Positions 1-9,831 of a stretch of 38,948 nt of DNA are shown here, one piece after another. The stretch is from Rhodospirillaceae bacterium (GTDB lineage Bacteria; Pseudomonadota; Alphaproteobacteria; UBA828). A program made the translations under genes and the position numbers. The notes beneath the pieces were generated by a model. The model saw nothing but the letters and a program-made list of their open reading frames with translations, was not told the DNA's origin and ran no database searches. How positions within the stretch are numbered: position 1 is the first letter of the stretch; each line of letters begins with the position of its first letter. The stretch is taken from NCBI GenBank assembly GCA_018666805.1, contig JABIXB010000020.1, forward strand, positions 1-38,948. Reading direction: 5' to 3'.

Positions 1-308
1 ATGTGCGGGTCGCCGGTACCGGTTAAAAGCGCATAGCGGCTCATCTTGTCGCGCGACCATTCGCCGATCACGGTGCCGCTGATATAGCGGATATTGTTGG
101 CATCCAGGCACATGATGGCGCCGAGTTCGGAATCAGCCAGCGCCTGCTTGGCGCGCCCCAGGCGGTAATCGTGCAGGCGGCGGAAATTCACCCGCTCCTC
201 AAAATCGACGGCCATATGGCCGGGCGCGGGAATCGCCCGGTCCCAGTTAAAGCCGGGCTCGATATCTTCCGCCTTGACGATGGTCGGCTCGGTTTTCGCA
301 ATATTCAT
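1..308 (-). CDS. M24-family metallopeptidase (Xaa-Pro peptidase/creatinase-like), N-terminal part only
   Basis: Only the first 102 or so codons are present; the gene runs off the left edge. The start is ATG at 306-308, reading MNIAKTEPTIVKAEDIEPGF. The segment with LHDYRLGRAKQAL, then GAIMCLDANNIRYISG and GEWSRDKMSRYALL, resembles the creatinase N-terminal domain that precedes the pita-bread catalytic domain of M24 enzymes (Xaa-Pro aminopeptidase/dipeptidase, creatinase, DMSP lyase DddP). The metal-binding residues lie outside the window, so peptidase, lyase and non-peptidase members cannot be separated. It lies 24 bases downstream of the ABM monooxygenase gene on the same strand, so the two are probably cotranscribed. 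The family is fairly sure; the reaction is not. Confidence 0.72.
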   Translation of the reverse strand, partial: MNIAKTEPTIVKAEDIEPGFNWDRAIPAPGHMAVDFEERVNFRRLHDYRLGRAKQALADSELGAIMCLDANNIRYISGTVIGEWSRDKMSRYALLTGTGDPH

Positions 309-332
309 TGCTCAATACTCCTGGCTCGGCAT

Positions 333-638
333 TCAGCCGGGGGCGCTCAACATGGTGTAAAACTCGATCTTGATATCGCCTTCGAGAAGTTCATCCTTGC
401 GGGTCAGGAGCGGCTCCAAATAGGGCATTTTGAGGTGTTCGTCCAAATCCGCCATGGCCACCCAATTTTCGTAAAACATAAAACATTGCGGGTCTTCCGT
501 GCTGCGATGCAGGTGATAGTCGATACAGCCGGCCTCCGAACGTGACGGCCCGACCAGAGCCATGAGGCCCTCCGCAAGCTCCTGTTCCTTACCCGGCTTG
601 GCATGCAAATACGCGACGAGTGACACTTTCTCCGACAT
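333..638 (-). CDS. Antibiotic biosynthesis monooxygenase (ABM) domain protein, YgiN-like
   Basis: A 101-residue protein, the usual size for a single ABM domain (ferredoxin-like dimeric alpha/beta barrel). The sequence shows VSLVAYLHAKPGKEQELAEG, then GPSRSEAGCIDYHLHRSTED, FMFYENWVAMADLDEHLKMP and a final beta strand, IKIEFYTM. This is the order seen in YgiN-type quinol monooxygenases and related small cofactor-free oxygenases. The ATG at 636-638 is preceded by an AGGGAG ribosome site. The neighbours are gcvP, ending 71 bases upstream, and the M24 gene downstream. No substrate can be assigned; many family members act on quinols or heme-like molecules, which is family knowledge and not shown here. 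Confidence 0.82.
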   Translation of the reverse strand: MSEKVSLVAYLHAKPGKEQELAEGLMALVGPSRSEAGCIDYHLHRSTEDPQCFMFYENWVAMADLDEHLKMPYLEPLLTRKDELLEGDIKIEFYTMLSAPG

Positions 639-709
639 TTTCCATTCTCCCTATCGGTCGATTTTTTTCATTGTCTCCGTTCATCGGCCTTTTGGCTATA
701 GCGGCAAAT

Positions 710-3595
<2,886 letters not shown>

Positions 3596-3617
3596 TCTTT
3601 ATCTCCGCTCCTTGGTA

Positions 3618-3995
3618 TTAACCCAGCTCTTCAACATATTCCTGATAGGCGTCCGCATCCATCAGCCCGGCAAGCTCCGCTTCATCGTCGAGCTTGAGTT
3701 TGAAAAACCAGCCGCCGCCGGTCGGGTCGCCATTGACCAGCCCCGGCTCGTCCTCAAGCGCGCTATTAACCTCGACCACCTCACCGCTTGCCGGCGCGTA
3801 AATCTCACTCGCCGCCTTGACCGATTCGACCACTGCGGCCTGGCCCTCGCGGGCGATCTGCTGGCCGACTTCCGGCAACTCGACATAGACGACATCGCCT
3901 AATTGCTCCTGGGCATAGTCGGAGATTCCCACCGTGGCGATGCCATCCTCGACATCCACCCATTCATGTTCATTGCTGAATTTAAGATCGCTCAT
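3618..3995 (-). CDS. gcvH: Glycine cleavage system H protein
   Basis: This 125-residue lipoyl carrier shuttles the methylamine group between GcvP, GcvT and lipoamide dehydrogenase. The lipoylation site is in the block VVESVKAASEIYAP, with the modified lysine at residue 60. The opening KFSNEHEWVDVEDGIATVGI and the ending WFFKLKLDDEAELAGLMDADAYQEYV are standard for the family. The length is normal and the domain complete. It lies 15 bases after gcvT and 22 bases before gcvP on the same strand, so it is an internal gene of the glycine-induced operon. Confidence 0.98.
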   Translation of the reverse strand: MSDLKFSNEHEWVDVEDGIATVGISDYAQEQLGDVVYVELPEVGQQIAREGQAAVVESVKAASEIYAPASGEVVEVNSALEDEPGLVNGDPTGGGWFFKLKLDDEAELAGLMDADAYQEYVEELG

Positions 3996-4010
3996 GCCTA
4001 CCCCTGTCTT

Positions 4011-5135
4011 CTAATCTTTGTGATAACGGTGTGCCGTAAACGGCAATTTGACGATGCTGGCCGGTACTTTCTTGCCGCGCAGCATAAGTCCAACGGCGTT
4101 GCCGGCTTTGGCATGGGCGGCATCGACATAGCCCATGGCCACCGGGCCGCCGGCGCTCGGGCCGAAGCCGCCGCTGGTGACTTTGCCGATCGGTTCATCG
4201 CCGGCGCTCAATATTTCCGTATTTTCGCGCACTGGCGCGCGGCCCTCGGGCAGGATGCCGACGCGGCGGCGCGTGGCGCCATCCGCAATTTCGGCCTGAA
4301 TTCTCTCGGCGCCGGGGAAGCCGCCTTCTTCACGCCGGCGCTTGCCGATCGACCACAGCAATCCCGCCTCGACCGGAGATGTGGTTTCATCGATATCATG
4401 GCCATAGAGGCAAAGCCCGGCCTCGAGGCGGAGCGAATCCCGCGCCCCAAGCCCCGCCGGCGCGACTTCGGGCGCGGCGGCAAGCGCCTCCCAGACATGG
4501 CGCGCATCCTCGCCATAGACGGAAATCTCGAAGCCATCCTCACCGGTATAGCCGGAGCGTGAGACAATGGCGTCGGCACCGGCCACTTTCATCGTCCCGG
4601 CGGTCATGAATTTCAGCGCCGCCGAGGCCGGCGCATGGCGCGCCATGACAGCCGCCGCCGCCGGGCCCTGCAGGGCAATCAGTGCTTTGTCGTTATGCAT
4701 GGCGACATCCACCGCGCCACGAAAGCCGATTTCCAATAGGCCCAGGTCGGCATCTTTGCAGGCCGCGTTGACCACCAGGAGCAGGCGCCCCTCGGCGTTG
4801 GTCACCATCAGATCGTCGCGAATGCCACCCTCGGCATTGGTGAACTGGGTATAGCGCAAGGACCAGGGCGCCAAACCGATGATATCGCCCGGCACCAGCC
4901 ATTCGAGCGCATGCGCCGCACCGTCGCCCCAAATGCTGATCTGGCCCATATGGCTGACATCGAACAGCGAGGCGCTTTCGCGCGTATGAAAATGCTCTTT
5001 CAGGATGCCGGTCGGATATTGCAGCGGCATTGAATAGCCGGTGAAGGGCACCATTTTCGCGCCCAGCGCCACATGGCTGTCATGCAGCGGTGTGGTTTTG
5101 ATTGATTCGGAATCTGTCCCGTTCGTCCCGTCCAT
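4011..5135 (-). CDS. gcvT: Aminomethyltransferase, T protein of the glycine cleavage system
   Basis: This tetrahydrofolate-dependent enzyme releases ammonia from aminomethyl-GcvH and forms 5,10-methylene-THF. It has 374 residues, normal for the family. Typical blocks are TTPLHDSHVALGAKMVPFTGY, ASLFDVSHMGQI, SRSGYTGEDGFEISV and LRLEAGLCLYGHDI. The family usually begins close to the TTPL block, so the N-terminal extension of about 15 residues is slightly long. The ATG at 5133-5135 is nevertheless preceded by GGAG at 5142-5145, which supports it. It is the first gene of the operon; its leader carries a tandem glycine riboswitch and a hairpin next to the start. Confidence 0.97.
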   Translation of the reverse strand: MDGTNGTDSESIKTTPLHDSHVALGAKMVPFTGYSMPLQYPTGILKEHFHTRESASLFDVSHMGQISIWGDGAAHALEWLVPGDIIGLAPWSLRYTQFTNAEGGIRDDLMVTNAEGRLLLVVNAACKDADLGLLEIGFRGAVDVAMHNDKALIALQGPAAAAVMARHAPASAALKFMTAGTMKVAGADAIVSRSGYTGEDGFEISVYGEDARHVWEALAAAPEVAPAGLGARDSLRLEAGLCLYGHDIDETTSPVEAGLLWSIGKRRREEGGFPGAERIQAEIADGATRRRVGILPEGRAPVRENTEILSAGDEPIGKVTSGGFGPSAGGPVAMGYVDAAHAKAGNAVGLMLRGKKVPASIVKLPFTAHRYHKD

Positions 5136-5167
5136 CGAAATCTCCAGCTACGAAAACACCAACGCCA

Positions 5168-5188
5168 GCGATCCCAAAAAAGGATCGC
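5168..5188 (-). promoter_or_regulatory. Hairpin in the gcvT leader, possible expression platform
   Basis: A perfect 7-base-pair stem (GCGATCC/GGATCGC) closes a 7-base loop, T-rich in the transcript. It lies between the second glycine aptamer and the gcvT start codon. The stem does not include the Shine-Dalgarno sequence at 5142-5145, and no U-run directly follows it, so it is not a simple terminator. It may take part in the riboswitch's structural switch. That role is inferred from position alone. Confidence 0.4.
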
Positions 5189-5195
5189 CCGGCGT

Positions 5196-5418
5196 CCCCT
5201 CTGTCTCCGTACCTGAAAGATTGACCAACACGTTAGGCGCAGCACATGCTGCATATCCCGTGCGGCTTTCCTCTTCGGTGAGGCCGAGAACCAATTCTTG
5301 GTCCTTGCCTGCTTTCCAGAGTCACATTCCCTTGCGGTCCCTGATGCCTGAGAGTTTTCGGGACGATTGCTCCTTCGGCGCCTGCCAGCCACGTGGCTGG
5401 CCGGTCTCTCCCGCAAGG
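5196..5418 (-). promoter_or_regulatory. Tandem (two-aptamer) glycine riboswitch
   Basis: On the minus strand the leader shows the conserved glycine-aptamer blocks twice. Aptamer 1 has GGGAGAGACC, GGCGCCGAAGGAGCAA and CTCTCAGGCATCAGGGACCG, closed by an 8-base-pair P1 between 5411-5418 and 5330-5337. Aptamer 2 has CTCTGGAAAGC, CTCACCGAAGAGGAAAGCC and CTTTCAGGTACGGAGACAGA, closing between about 5317-5321 and 5199-5203. Only a short linker separates them, as in classical cooperative glycine riboswitches. Position upstream of gcvTHP fits the known role of switching on glycine catabolism when glycine is abundant. ON polarity is family knowledge; the exact platform is not resolved. Confidence 0.93.
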
Positions 5419-5445
5419 TTCAGCTGTGTAGACCGGATGTGCGCG

Positions 5446-5473
5446 AGTGTAACGCCTTGGCAGCGCGGGTCAA
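5446..5473 (-). promoter_or_regulatory. Candidate sigma-70 promoter for gcvTHP
   Basis: On the minus strand TTGACC (5468-5473) and TACACT (5446-5451) are separated by 16 bases. Transcription would begin near 5439, about 20 bases before the first aptamer helix. The element lies directly after the stop of the upstream lipoprotein gene at 5479. It was found by eye and has not been tested. Confidence 0.6.
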
Positions 5474-5478
5474 CCGCT

Positions 5479-6051
5479 TCATCGCGCGCGGCTGCGCTTC
5501 GATTCCTCAAGCTGGTCTGGCGTTAGCTGTAGACCGACGAAACTGTGATAGGCGGAGGCGTCCGCGCCGGCCGGAAAGGGAATGGCCTGGGTCAATTCCT
5601 CAACAACCTGGCTGCGCACTTCATTGTCTTCAAACTCCAGCACCACGGTGAACAAGCGCTTCGCCAAAATTTGCCGGGTGGCATCGGTCACGGCGGAAAA
5701 ATACGGCACTTCTACCCGGCCAATCTCTGCCGCCGGGCCACGCCGGGCGAGGAACAGAATATTGAAATTGACCTGCACACTGTCGCCCGCATCGTCAAAA
5801 TCATAACTGCACTCATAGGCGAGATCGCGCATTTCGATCTCAAAGGTCACATCGGTCAGATCCCGTCCCGGACCGGGGCGATAGAGGGTTACTTTCTTGG
5901 CCTGATCCATAATGGCGACCTGGGGACAAGGCGGCGGCGGATCGCCAAACAGGCCGCAGGATGCCAGAAAGAGCGAAAGCGCGCTCACCGCCAGCAGTGA
6001 CGGTGCCATGCCACGGTTCAGCCGGGAGATAATCGAGGGGACAAAAGACAA
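5479..6051 (-). CDS. Putative outer-membrane or periplasmic lipoprotein, function unknown
   Basis: A 190-residue protein with a lipoprotein signal: basic residues (R10, R13), a hydrophobic stretch and the lipobox LASC, with the acylated cysteine at residue 32. The mature part begins GLFGDPPPPCPQV. It continues with alternating beta-type segments, including VTFEIEMRDLAYECSYDF and VQVNFNILFLARRGPA, and the C-terminal part includes YHSFVGLQLTPDQLEES. I do not recognise a catalytic motif; it looks like a small exported beta-rich protein. A shorter start at M15 would lose the basic n-region, so the longer start is preferred. It lies 3 bases downstream of the CDGSH gene and just upstream of the gcv promoter. 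I assign no function. Confidence 0.8.
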   Translation of the reverse strand: MSFVPSIISRLNRGMAPSLLAVSALSLFLASCGLFGDPPPPCPQVAIMDQAKKVTLYRPGPGRDLTDVTFEIEMRDLAYECSYDFDDAGDSVQVNFNILFLARRGPAAEIGRVEVPYFSAVTDATRQILAKRLFTVVLEFEDNEVRSQVVEELTQAIPFPAGADASAYHSFVGLQLTPDQLEESKRSRAR

Positions 6052-6054
6052 AGT

Positions 6055-6294
6055 TTAAAGCTTCCCGTGTGTGCCGTCACAATAGGGTTGGCCGGCGGTC
6101 TGCTTACAACCGCACAGCCAATTTGTTCCCGATTTCTCGGCGGTAAATACCATCGGTTTGATATCCGTCTTCGAATGCGCGCCATCACAAAAGGGCTGCT
6201 TGGCGCTAAGCCCGCAACGGCACCAGGCATATTTCTTACCGGCTTCCAATTCGGCTTCGAACGGTGCCTTTTGGGCAATTATAGCTTCGCTCAT
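6055..6294 (-). CDS. Dual CDGSH-type iron-sulfur protein
   Basis: A protein of about 79 residues with two CDGSH motifs: CRCGLSAKQPFCDGAH and CGCKQTAGQPYCDGTH. Each supplies three cysteines and one histidine for a [2Fe-2S] cluster, the arrangement of the two-motif (CISD3-like) class found in bacteria. ATG at 6292-6294 (MSEAIIAQKAPFEAELEAGK) is preferred because related proteins begin at this point and an AGGT stands upstream; in-frame codons up to 6363 add residues that do not resemble the family. Redox or cluster-transfer roles are known for the family, but the partner here is unknown. It is divergent from thrB and followed 3 bases later by the lipoprotein gene. Confidence 0.9.
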   Translation of the reverse strand: MSEAIIAQKAPFEAELEAGKKYAWCRCGLSAKQPFCDGAHSKTDIKPMVFTAEKSGTNWLCGCKQTAGQPYCDGTHGKL

Positions 6295-6470
6295 GTTCGA
6301 ATTTACCTGCATTAACGAATCATATTGAGCGCCGAATGTAGCTACCCGGCAATGCACGCACAAGAGCGCGCGGCAAGGTTGAGGTGCGGCCGGCCATTTG
6401 GGCGCTTGCGCCGCGCCACCGGGCGCGCTATGCCACTTTACGCTCCAGGAAAAACATCAAGATCCACCGC

Positions 6471-7445
6471 ATGGCCGTCTACACCGAAGTATCAGATCAG
6501 GAACTCGCCGCCTTCCTTTCCGATTACGATATCGGCCGTGCCGTCTCTTTTAAGGGCATTGCGGAAGGGGTGGAAAATTCCAACTACTTCCTGTTGACCG
6601 ATCAAGGACCGCATATTCTCACCCTTTATGAAAAGCGGGTGGCGCTGGAAGATTTACCGTTTTTTCTCGGCCTGATGGAGCATTTGGCGCGCCGCGACCT
6701 GGCCTGCCCGACGCCGATACATGGGCGTGACGGCGAGGTGCTGCGCACGCTCTGCGGCCGGCCCGCGGCGGTCACCAGCTTTCTCTCCGGTGTCTGGCCG
6801 CTCAGGCCGACGCCGGCCCATTGCGGGCCGCTCGGCGAAGCCTTGGCAAGAATGCATGTCGCCGGCCTCGATTATCCGCTGCGGCGCGAAAACGCGCTAT
6901 CGGTCAAAGGCTGGCGCGCGCTGTTCAATCAGTGCGAAGCCAACGCCGACGAGGTGATTCCGGGACTGGCGGCGGAATTGGCCGATGAACTCGAAATAAT
7001 CGCCGACGCCTGGCCGAGTAACCTGCCCGAGGGCGTCATTCACGCCGACCTATTTCCCGACAATGTGTTTTTCGAGGAAGAAAAGCTCTCCGGCCTGATC
7101 GATTTCTATTTCGCCTGCAATGACTTCCTCGTCTATGACCTGGCGATATGTCTCAACGCCTGGTGCTTTGAGCCCGATGTGAGTTTTAACGTGACCAAGG
7201 CCCGTCTGCTGATCAGCGGCTATCAGAAAGTGCGGCCGTGCAGCGCCGCCGAGCTCGACGCCCTGCCCTTGTTGGCGCGCGGCGCGGCGCTCCGCTTTCT
7301 CCTGACCCGCCTCTATGATTGGCTCAATCAGGTCGACGGCGCCCTGGTGAAACCCAAGGACCCGATGGAGTTTCTCAAAAAACTGCGCTTTCATCGCGGC
7401 CTGCAAGGCCTGGGCGCTTATGGCATCAGCGATGGAAATAGATGA
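6471..7445 (+). CDS. thrB: Homoserine kinase (APH/choline-kinase fold type)
   Basis: It phosphorylates homoserine to O-phosphohomoserine, the substrate of threonine synthase (thrC, 11087-12520 here). The 324-residue protein belongs to the alphaproteobacterial homoserine kinase family with a protein-kinase-like fold, not the GHMP family. The Brenner-type catalytic loop is HADLFPDN (H191, D193, N198), followed by the metal-binding IDFYFACND (D211). The start [20 protein letters not shown] at 6471 matches the family; upstream in-frame sequence is arginine-rich and not conserved-looking. The Shine-Dalgarno is weak. Its end overlaps rnhA by 4 bases (ATGA), so the two are translationally coupled. 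Confidence 0.93.
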   Translation: MAVYTEVSDQELAAFLSDYDIGRAVSFKGIAEGVENSNYFLLTDQGPHILTLYEKRVALEDLPFFLGLMEHLARRDLACPTPIHGRDGEVLRTLCGRPAAVTSFLSGVWPLRPTPAHCGPLGEALARMHVAGLDYPLRRENALSVKGWRALFNQCEANADEVIPGLAAELADELEIIADAWPSNLPEGVIHADLFPDNVFFEEEKLSGLIDFYFACNDFLVYDLAICLNAWCFEPDVSFNVTKARLLISGYQKVRPCSAAELDALPLLARGAALRFLLTRLYDWLNQVDGALVKPKDPMEFLKKLRFHRGLQGLGAYGISDGNR

Positions 7446-7870
7446 CGGTTAAAATCTTTACGGACGGCGCGTGCAGCGGTAATCCGGGGCCGGGCGGCTG
7501 GGGCGCCATCCTGATCTACAAAAGCCAGCGCAAGGAAATATGCGGCGGCGAGGCGGAGAGCACCAACAACCGCATGGAGTTGACCGCCGCCATCCGTGCG
7601 CTCGAGACCCTCAAACGGCACAGCGATGTCGATCTCTATACCGACAGCCGCTACGTCATGGACGGCATCACCAAATGGATTCACGGCTGGAAGGCCAAGG
7701 GCTGGCGCACGGCGTCAAAAAAGCCGGTGAAGAATGAGGATTTATGGCGCCGCCTGGATGAGATCAGCGGCACGCATGAGGTCAATTGGCACTGGGTAAA
7801 GGGCCATAACGGCCACCCGGAGAATGAGCGCGCCGACGAGCTGGCGCGGCGCGGTATCGCGGAGATATGA
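7442..7870 (+). CDS. rnhA: Ribonuclease HI
   Basis: It cleaves the RNA strand of RNA-DNA hybrids (R-loops, Okazaki primers). The 142-residue protein is complete, with all catalytic carboxylates: D8 in [18 protein letters not shown]46 in [10 protein letters not shown]68 in LYTDSRYV and D132 in NERADELAR, plus the usual histidine H122 in KGHNGHPEN. The basic handle region [20 protein letters not shown] is present. Its ATG overlaps the thrB stop (ATGA). thrB-rnhA is a common alphaproteobacterial pair, although the functions are unrelated. Confidence 0.98.
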   Translation: MTVKIFTDGACSGNPGPGGWGAILIYKSQRKEICGGEAESTNNRMELTAAIRALETLKRHSDVDLYTDSRYVMDGITKWIHGWKAKGWRTASKKPVKNEDLWRRLDEISGTHEVNWHWVKGHNGHPENERADELARRGIAEI

Positions 7871-7878
7871 ATCAAAAC

Positions 7879-7894
7879 GGGGGGCCGGCCCCCC
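7879..7894. terminator. GC palindrome between convergent rnhA and peroxiredoxin genes
   Basis: GGGGGGCCGGCCCCCC is a perfect 16-base palindrome in the 53-base gap between convergent stop codons. It can form a very stable hairpin on either strand. No T-run follows on either strand, so a classical intrinsic terminator is uncertain; it may block 3' exonucleases or aid factor-dependent termination. Confidence 0.4.
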
Positions 7895-7923
7895 GCCCCG
7901 AAAACCCGTAACGCCAGGCCGGC

Positions 7924-8409
7924 CTAAAGCTGGCCGAGCATATGTTCAGCGCTACTCACATCCAATTCCGACGGATTGCTCTCGACATTGAGCGCGCTCA
8001 CTGTGCCATCGTCGACAAGCATGGAAAAGCGGGTAGAGCGCTCGCCCAAACCGAAGCCGCTACCGTCCAGTGTAAGGCCGGTGGCTCGCGCGAATTCGCC
8101 GTTGCCGTCAGCCAGCATCTCGACCGCATCGCCGACGCCCAAATTTTCGCCCCATGCCTGCATAACAAACGCATCATTCACCGATACGCAGGCAATGGCG
8201 CTTATGCCTTTGGCCTTCAATGCATCCGCATTGCCAATATAGCTCGGCACATGCTGGGCCGAACAGGTCGGGGTAAACGCGCCAGGCACGGAAAACAGCG
8301 CCACTTTACGCCCCTTGAAATAATCGTCGCAGGAAATGTCCGAAAGGCCATCTGCGGTCAATTGTTTGAAATTCACTGAAGGCACTTTGTCGCCTACTTT
8401 AATCGTCAT
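7924..8409 (-). CDS. Peroxiredoxin, Prx5/glutaredoxin-dependent type
   Basis: A 161-residue thiol peroxidase that reduces hydrogen peroxide and organic hydroperoxides in the cytoplasm. The peroxidatic site is PGAFTPTCSAQHVPSY, with C49; ACVSVNDAFVMQAWG follows, typical of the Prx5 (AhpE/PrxV-like) subfamily. Other cysteines are C27 and C74; which one resolves, or whether glutathione does so, cannot be told from sequence. A glutaredoxin domain is not fused. It is convergent with rnhA and divergent from yqgE. The 242-base region upstream (8410-8651) holds no supported gene. Confidence 0.93.
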   Translation of the reverse strand: MTIKVGDKVPSVNFKQLTADGLSDISCDDYFKGRKVALFSVPGAFTPTCSAQHVPSYIGNADALKAKGISAIACVSVNDAFVMQAWGENLGVGDAVEMLADGNGEFARATGLTLDGSGFGLGERSTRFSMLVDDGTVSALNVESNPSELDVSSAEHMLGQL

Positions 8410-8651
8410 TTATTGGCTCCATGCTTGGCGTTATACGAAAAAATTCATTGCTCCAGGCCGCGTCCGCTGAGTACCTGAGCGTTTCACAGAGATAATATGG
8501 GTGGCCGGCGGTATGATTGCAATTACCAAAAAACACGCCGTGACAGGTAAAAACTATCAATTCATTAAGGAAACTATTGTCACCTATATGGCGAATTGAG
8601 ACACTCATTGATGTTCGTTACCACGCATCAGGCGGGCCGGAGAATGCAAGC

Positions 8652-9218
8652 ATGACAGCGCCGTCGCTCTATTTTGAGGGTCAGTTACTGGTCGCCATGC
8701 CGGCCATGCCGGACCCGAGATTTGAACGATCCGTGATCTATTTATGCGCCCATTCGGAAGAGGGTGCGATGGGGATCGTCGTCAATAAACCGCTGGAATC
8801 CTTAAGTTTTTCGGAGCTCCTCGAACAATTAGAAATCGAAACCGAAAGCGTCGACGAGCGCATTCGGGTGCATTTCGGCGGGCCGGTCGAAGCGGCGCGC
8901 GGCTTCGTGCTGCACTCGGCCGATTACGTCCATGACGCAACGATGATGGTCGATGAAGAATTTGCATTAACTGCAACGGTAGATGTTCTGAAAGCGCTGG
9001 CCGAAGGCGATGGGCCGCGCGACAGCCTGTTGGCGCTTGGTTATGCCGGCTGGGCGCCAGGGCAGTTGGACGAAGAGGTGCAAGGCAATGGCTGGCTAAC
9101 GGTGCCGGCCAGTGAAGATCTCGTCTTTCGCCAGGAAAATGACACCAAGTGGCAAAGTGCGGTCGCCAGCCTCGGCGTCGATATCTCCAATCTCTCAGGC
9201 GATGTCGGGCACGCCTGA
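8652..9218 (+). CDS. YqgE/AlgH family protein (DUF179)
   Basis: A 188-residue protein of the UPF0301 family. Signature segments are YFEGQLLVAMPAMPDPRFER, SVIYLCAHSEEGAMGIVVNK, VHFGGPVEAARGFVLHS and LLALGYAGWAPGQLDEEV. The ATG at 8652 is chosen because a GGAG stands 9 bases upstream (8639-8642) and the family starts here; an in-frame ATG at 8577 would add 25 unrelated residues. The biochemical role of the family is not established, though some members affect transcription and alginate-related traits. It is convergent with the GNAT gene, 19 bases apart. Confidence 0.94.
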   Translation: MTAPSLYFEGQLLVAMPAMPDPRFERSVIYLCAHSEEGAMGIVVNKPLESLSFSELLEQLEIETESVDERIRVHFGGPVEAARGFVLHSADYVHDATMMVDEEFALTATVDVLKALAEGDGPRDSLLALGYAGWAPGQLDEEVQGNGWLTVPASEDLVFRQENDTKWQSAVASLGVDISNLSGDVGHA

Positions 9219-9237
9219 GCCGGTTAGCCGGAGCGAT

Positions 9238-9831
9238 TCAGTCGGGTCTCCGCCATTCATCCTCAATAACGGCGAACAGCAGGTGATCGCGCCACACGCC
9301 GTTGATCTTGAGAAACTTTCTGGCATAGCCTTCACGGCGGAAACCGCAGCGCTGCAATAGCGCCTGACTGGCGCTGTTGTTCGGCATGCAGGCCGCCTCA
9401 ACGCGGTGCAATCCAAGACTGCCAAAACAATAGCGCAGCGCACATTTTAGACCTTCGGTCATATAGCCGCTGCGCGCATAGGGCTCGCCGATCCAATAAC
9501 CGACATTGCAGGTCTGTGCGACGCCGCGCTGGATATTGCTCAAGGTGATCCCACCCATCAGCGCATTATCCGCGAGGCGGGTAAGAAAATAGGAATAACA
9601 GATATCGTCACTGGCATCGCGTTGCTGACGGCGGAGACGCCGGCGATAGGCAGCGCGGCTATGTGCATCACTCGCCCAGGCGGGCTCCCACGGGACGAGA
9701 AAATCGCGCGACGCGGTGCGCAACTCGGCCCAATCCTGCCAATCGCGCAGCTCCGGCGGGCGCACCCGCACATTGGCGCCGAGCAATTGCGATTCGTCGC
9801 GATCGGTGCGCGTGGTTCGAAGGACCGACAT
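9238..9831 (-). CDS. GNAT N-acetyltransferase, RimJ/RimL type
   Basis: A 197-residue acetyltransferase of the GCN5 superfamily. NVRVRPPELRDWQDWAELR at the N-terminus, MGGITLSNIQRGVAQTCNVG, YWIGEPYARSGYMTEGLKC (acetyl-CoA loop region) and HRVEAACMPNNSASQALLQR followed by CGFRREGYARKFLKINGVWR are typical of the RimJ/RimL group that acetylates ribosomal protein N-termini. The exact substrate is not shown. Its ATG shares one base with the stop codon of the M16 peptidase (TGATG), so translation is coupled. It is the last gene of the long minus-strand block. Confidence 0.92.
   Translation of the reverse strand: MSVLRTTRTDRDESQLLGANVRVRPPELRDWQDWAELRTASRDFLVPWEPAWASDAHSRAAYRRRLRRQQRDASDDICYSYFLTRLADNALMGGITLSNIQRGVAQTCNVGYWIGEPYARSGYMTEGLKCALRYCFGSLGLHRVEAACMPNNSASQALLQRCGFRREGYARKFLKINGVWRDHLLFAVIEDEWRRPD

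Noticed and set aside
6384-6470. N-terminal extension of thrB
   Set aside because: In-frame codons from 6384 are open, but the residues are arginine-rich and unlike the family, which begins at the ATG at 6471.
8399-8608. A 69-codon minus-strand frame upstream of the peroxiredoxin
   Set aside because: It overlaps the peroxiredoxin start, has no ribosome site or recognisable pattern, and occupies what is likely a promoter region.
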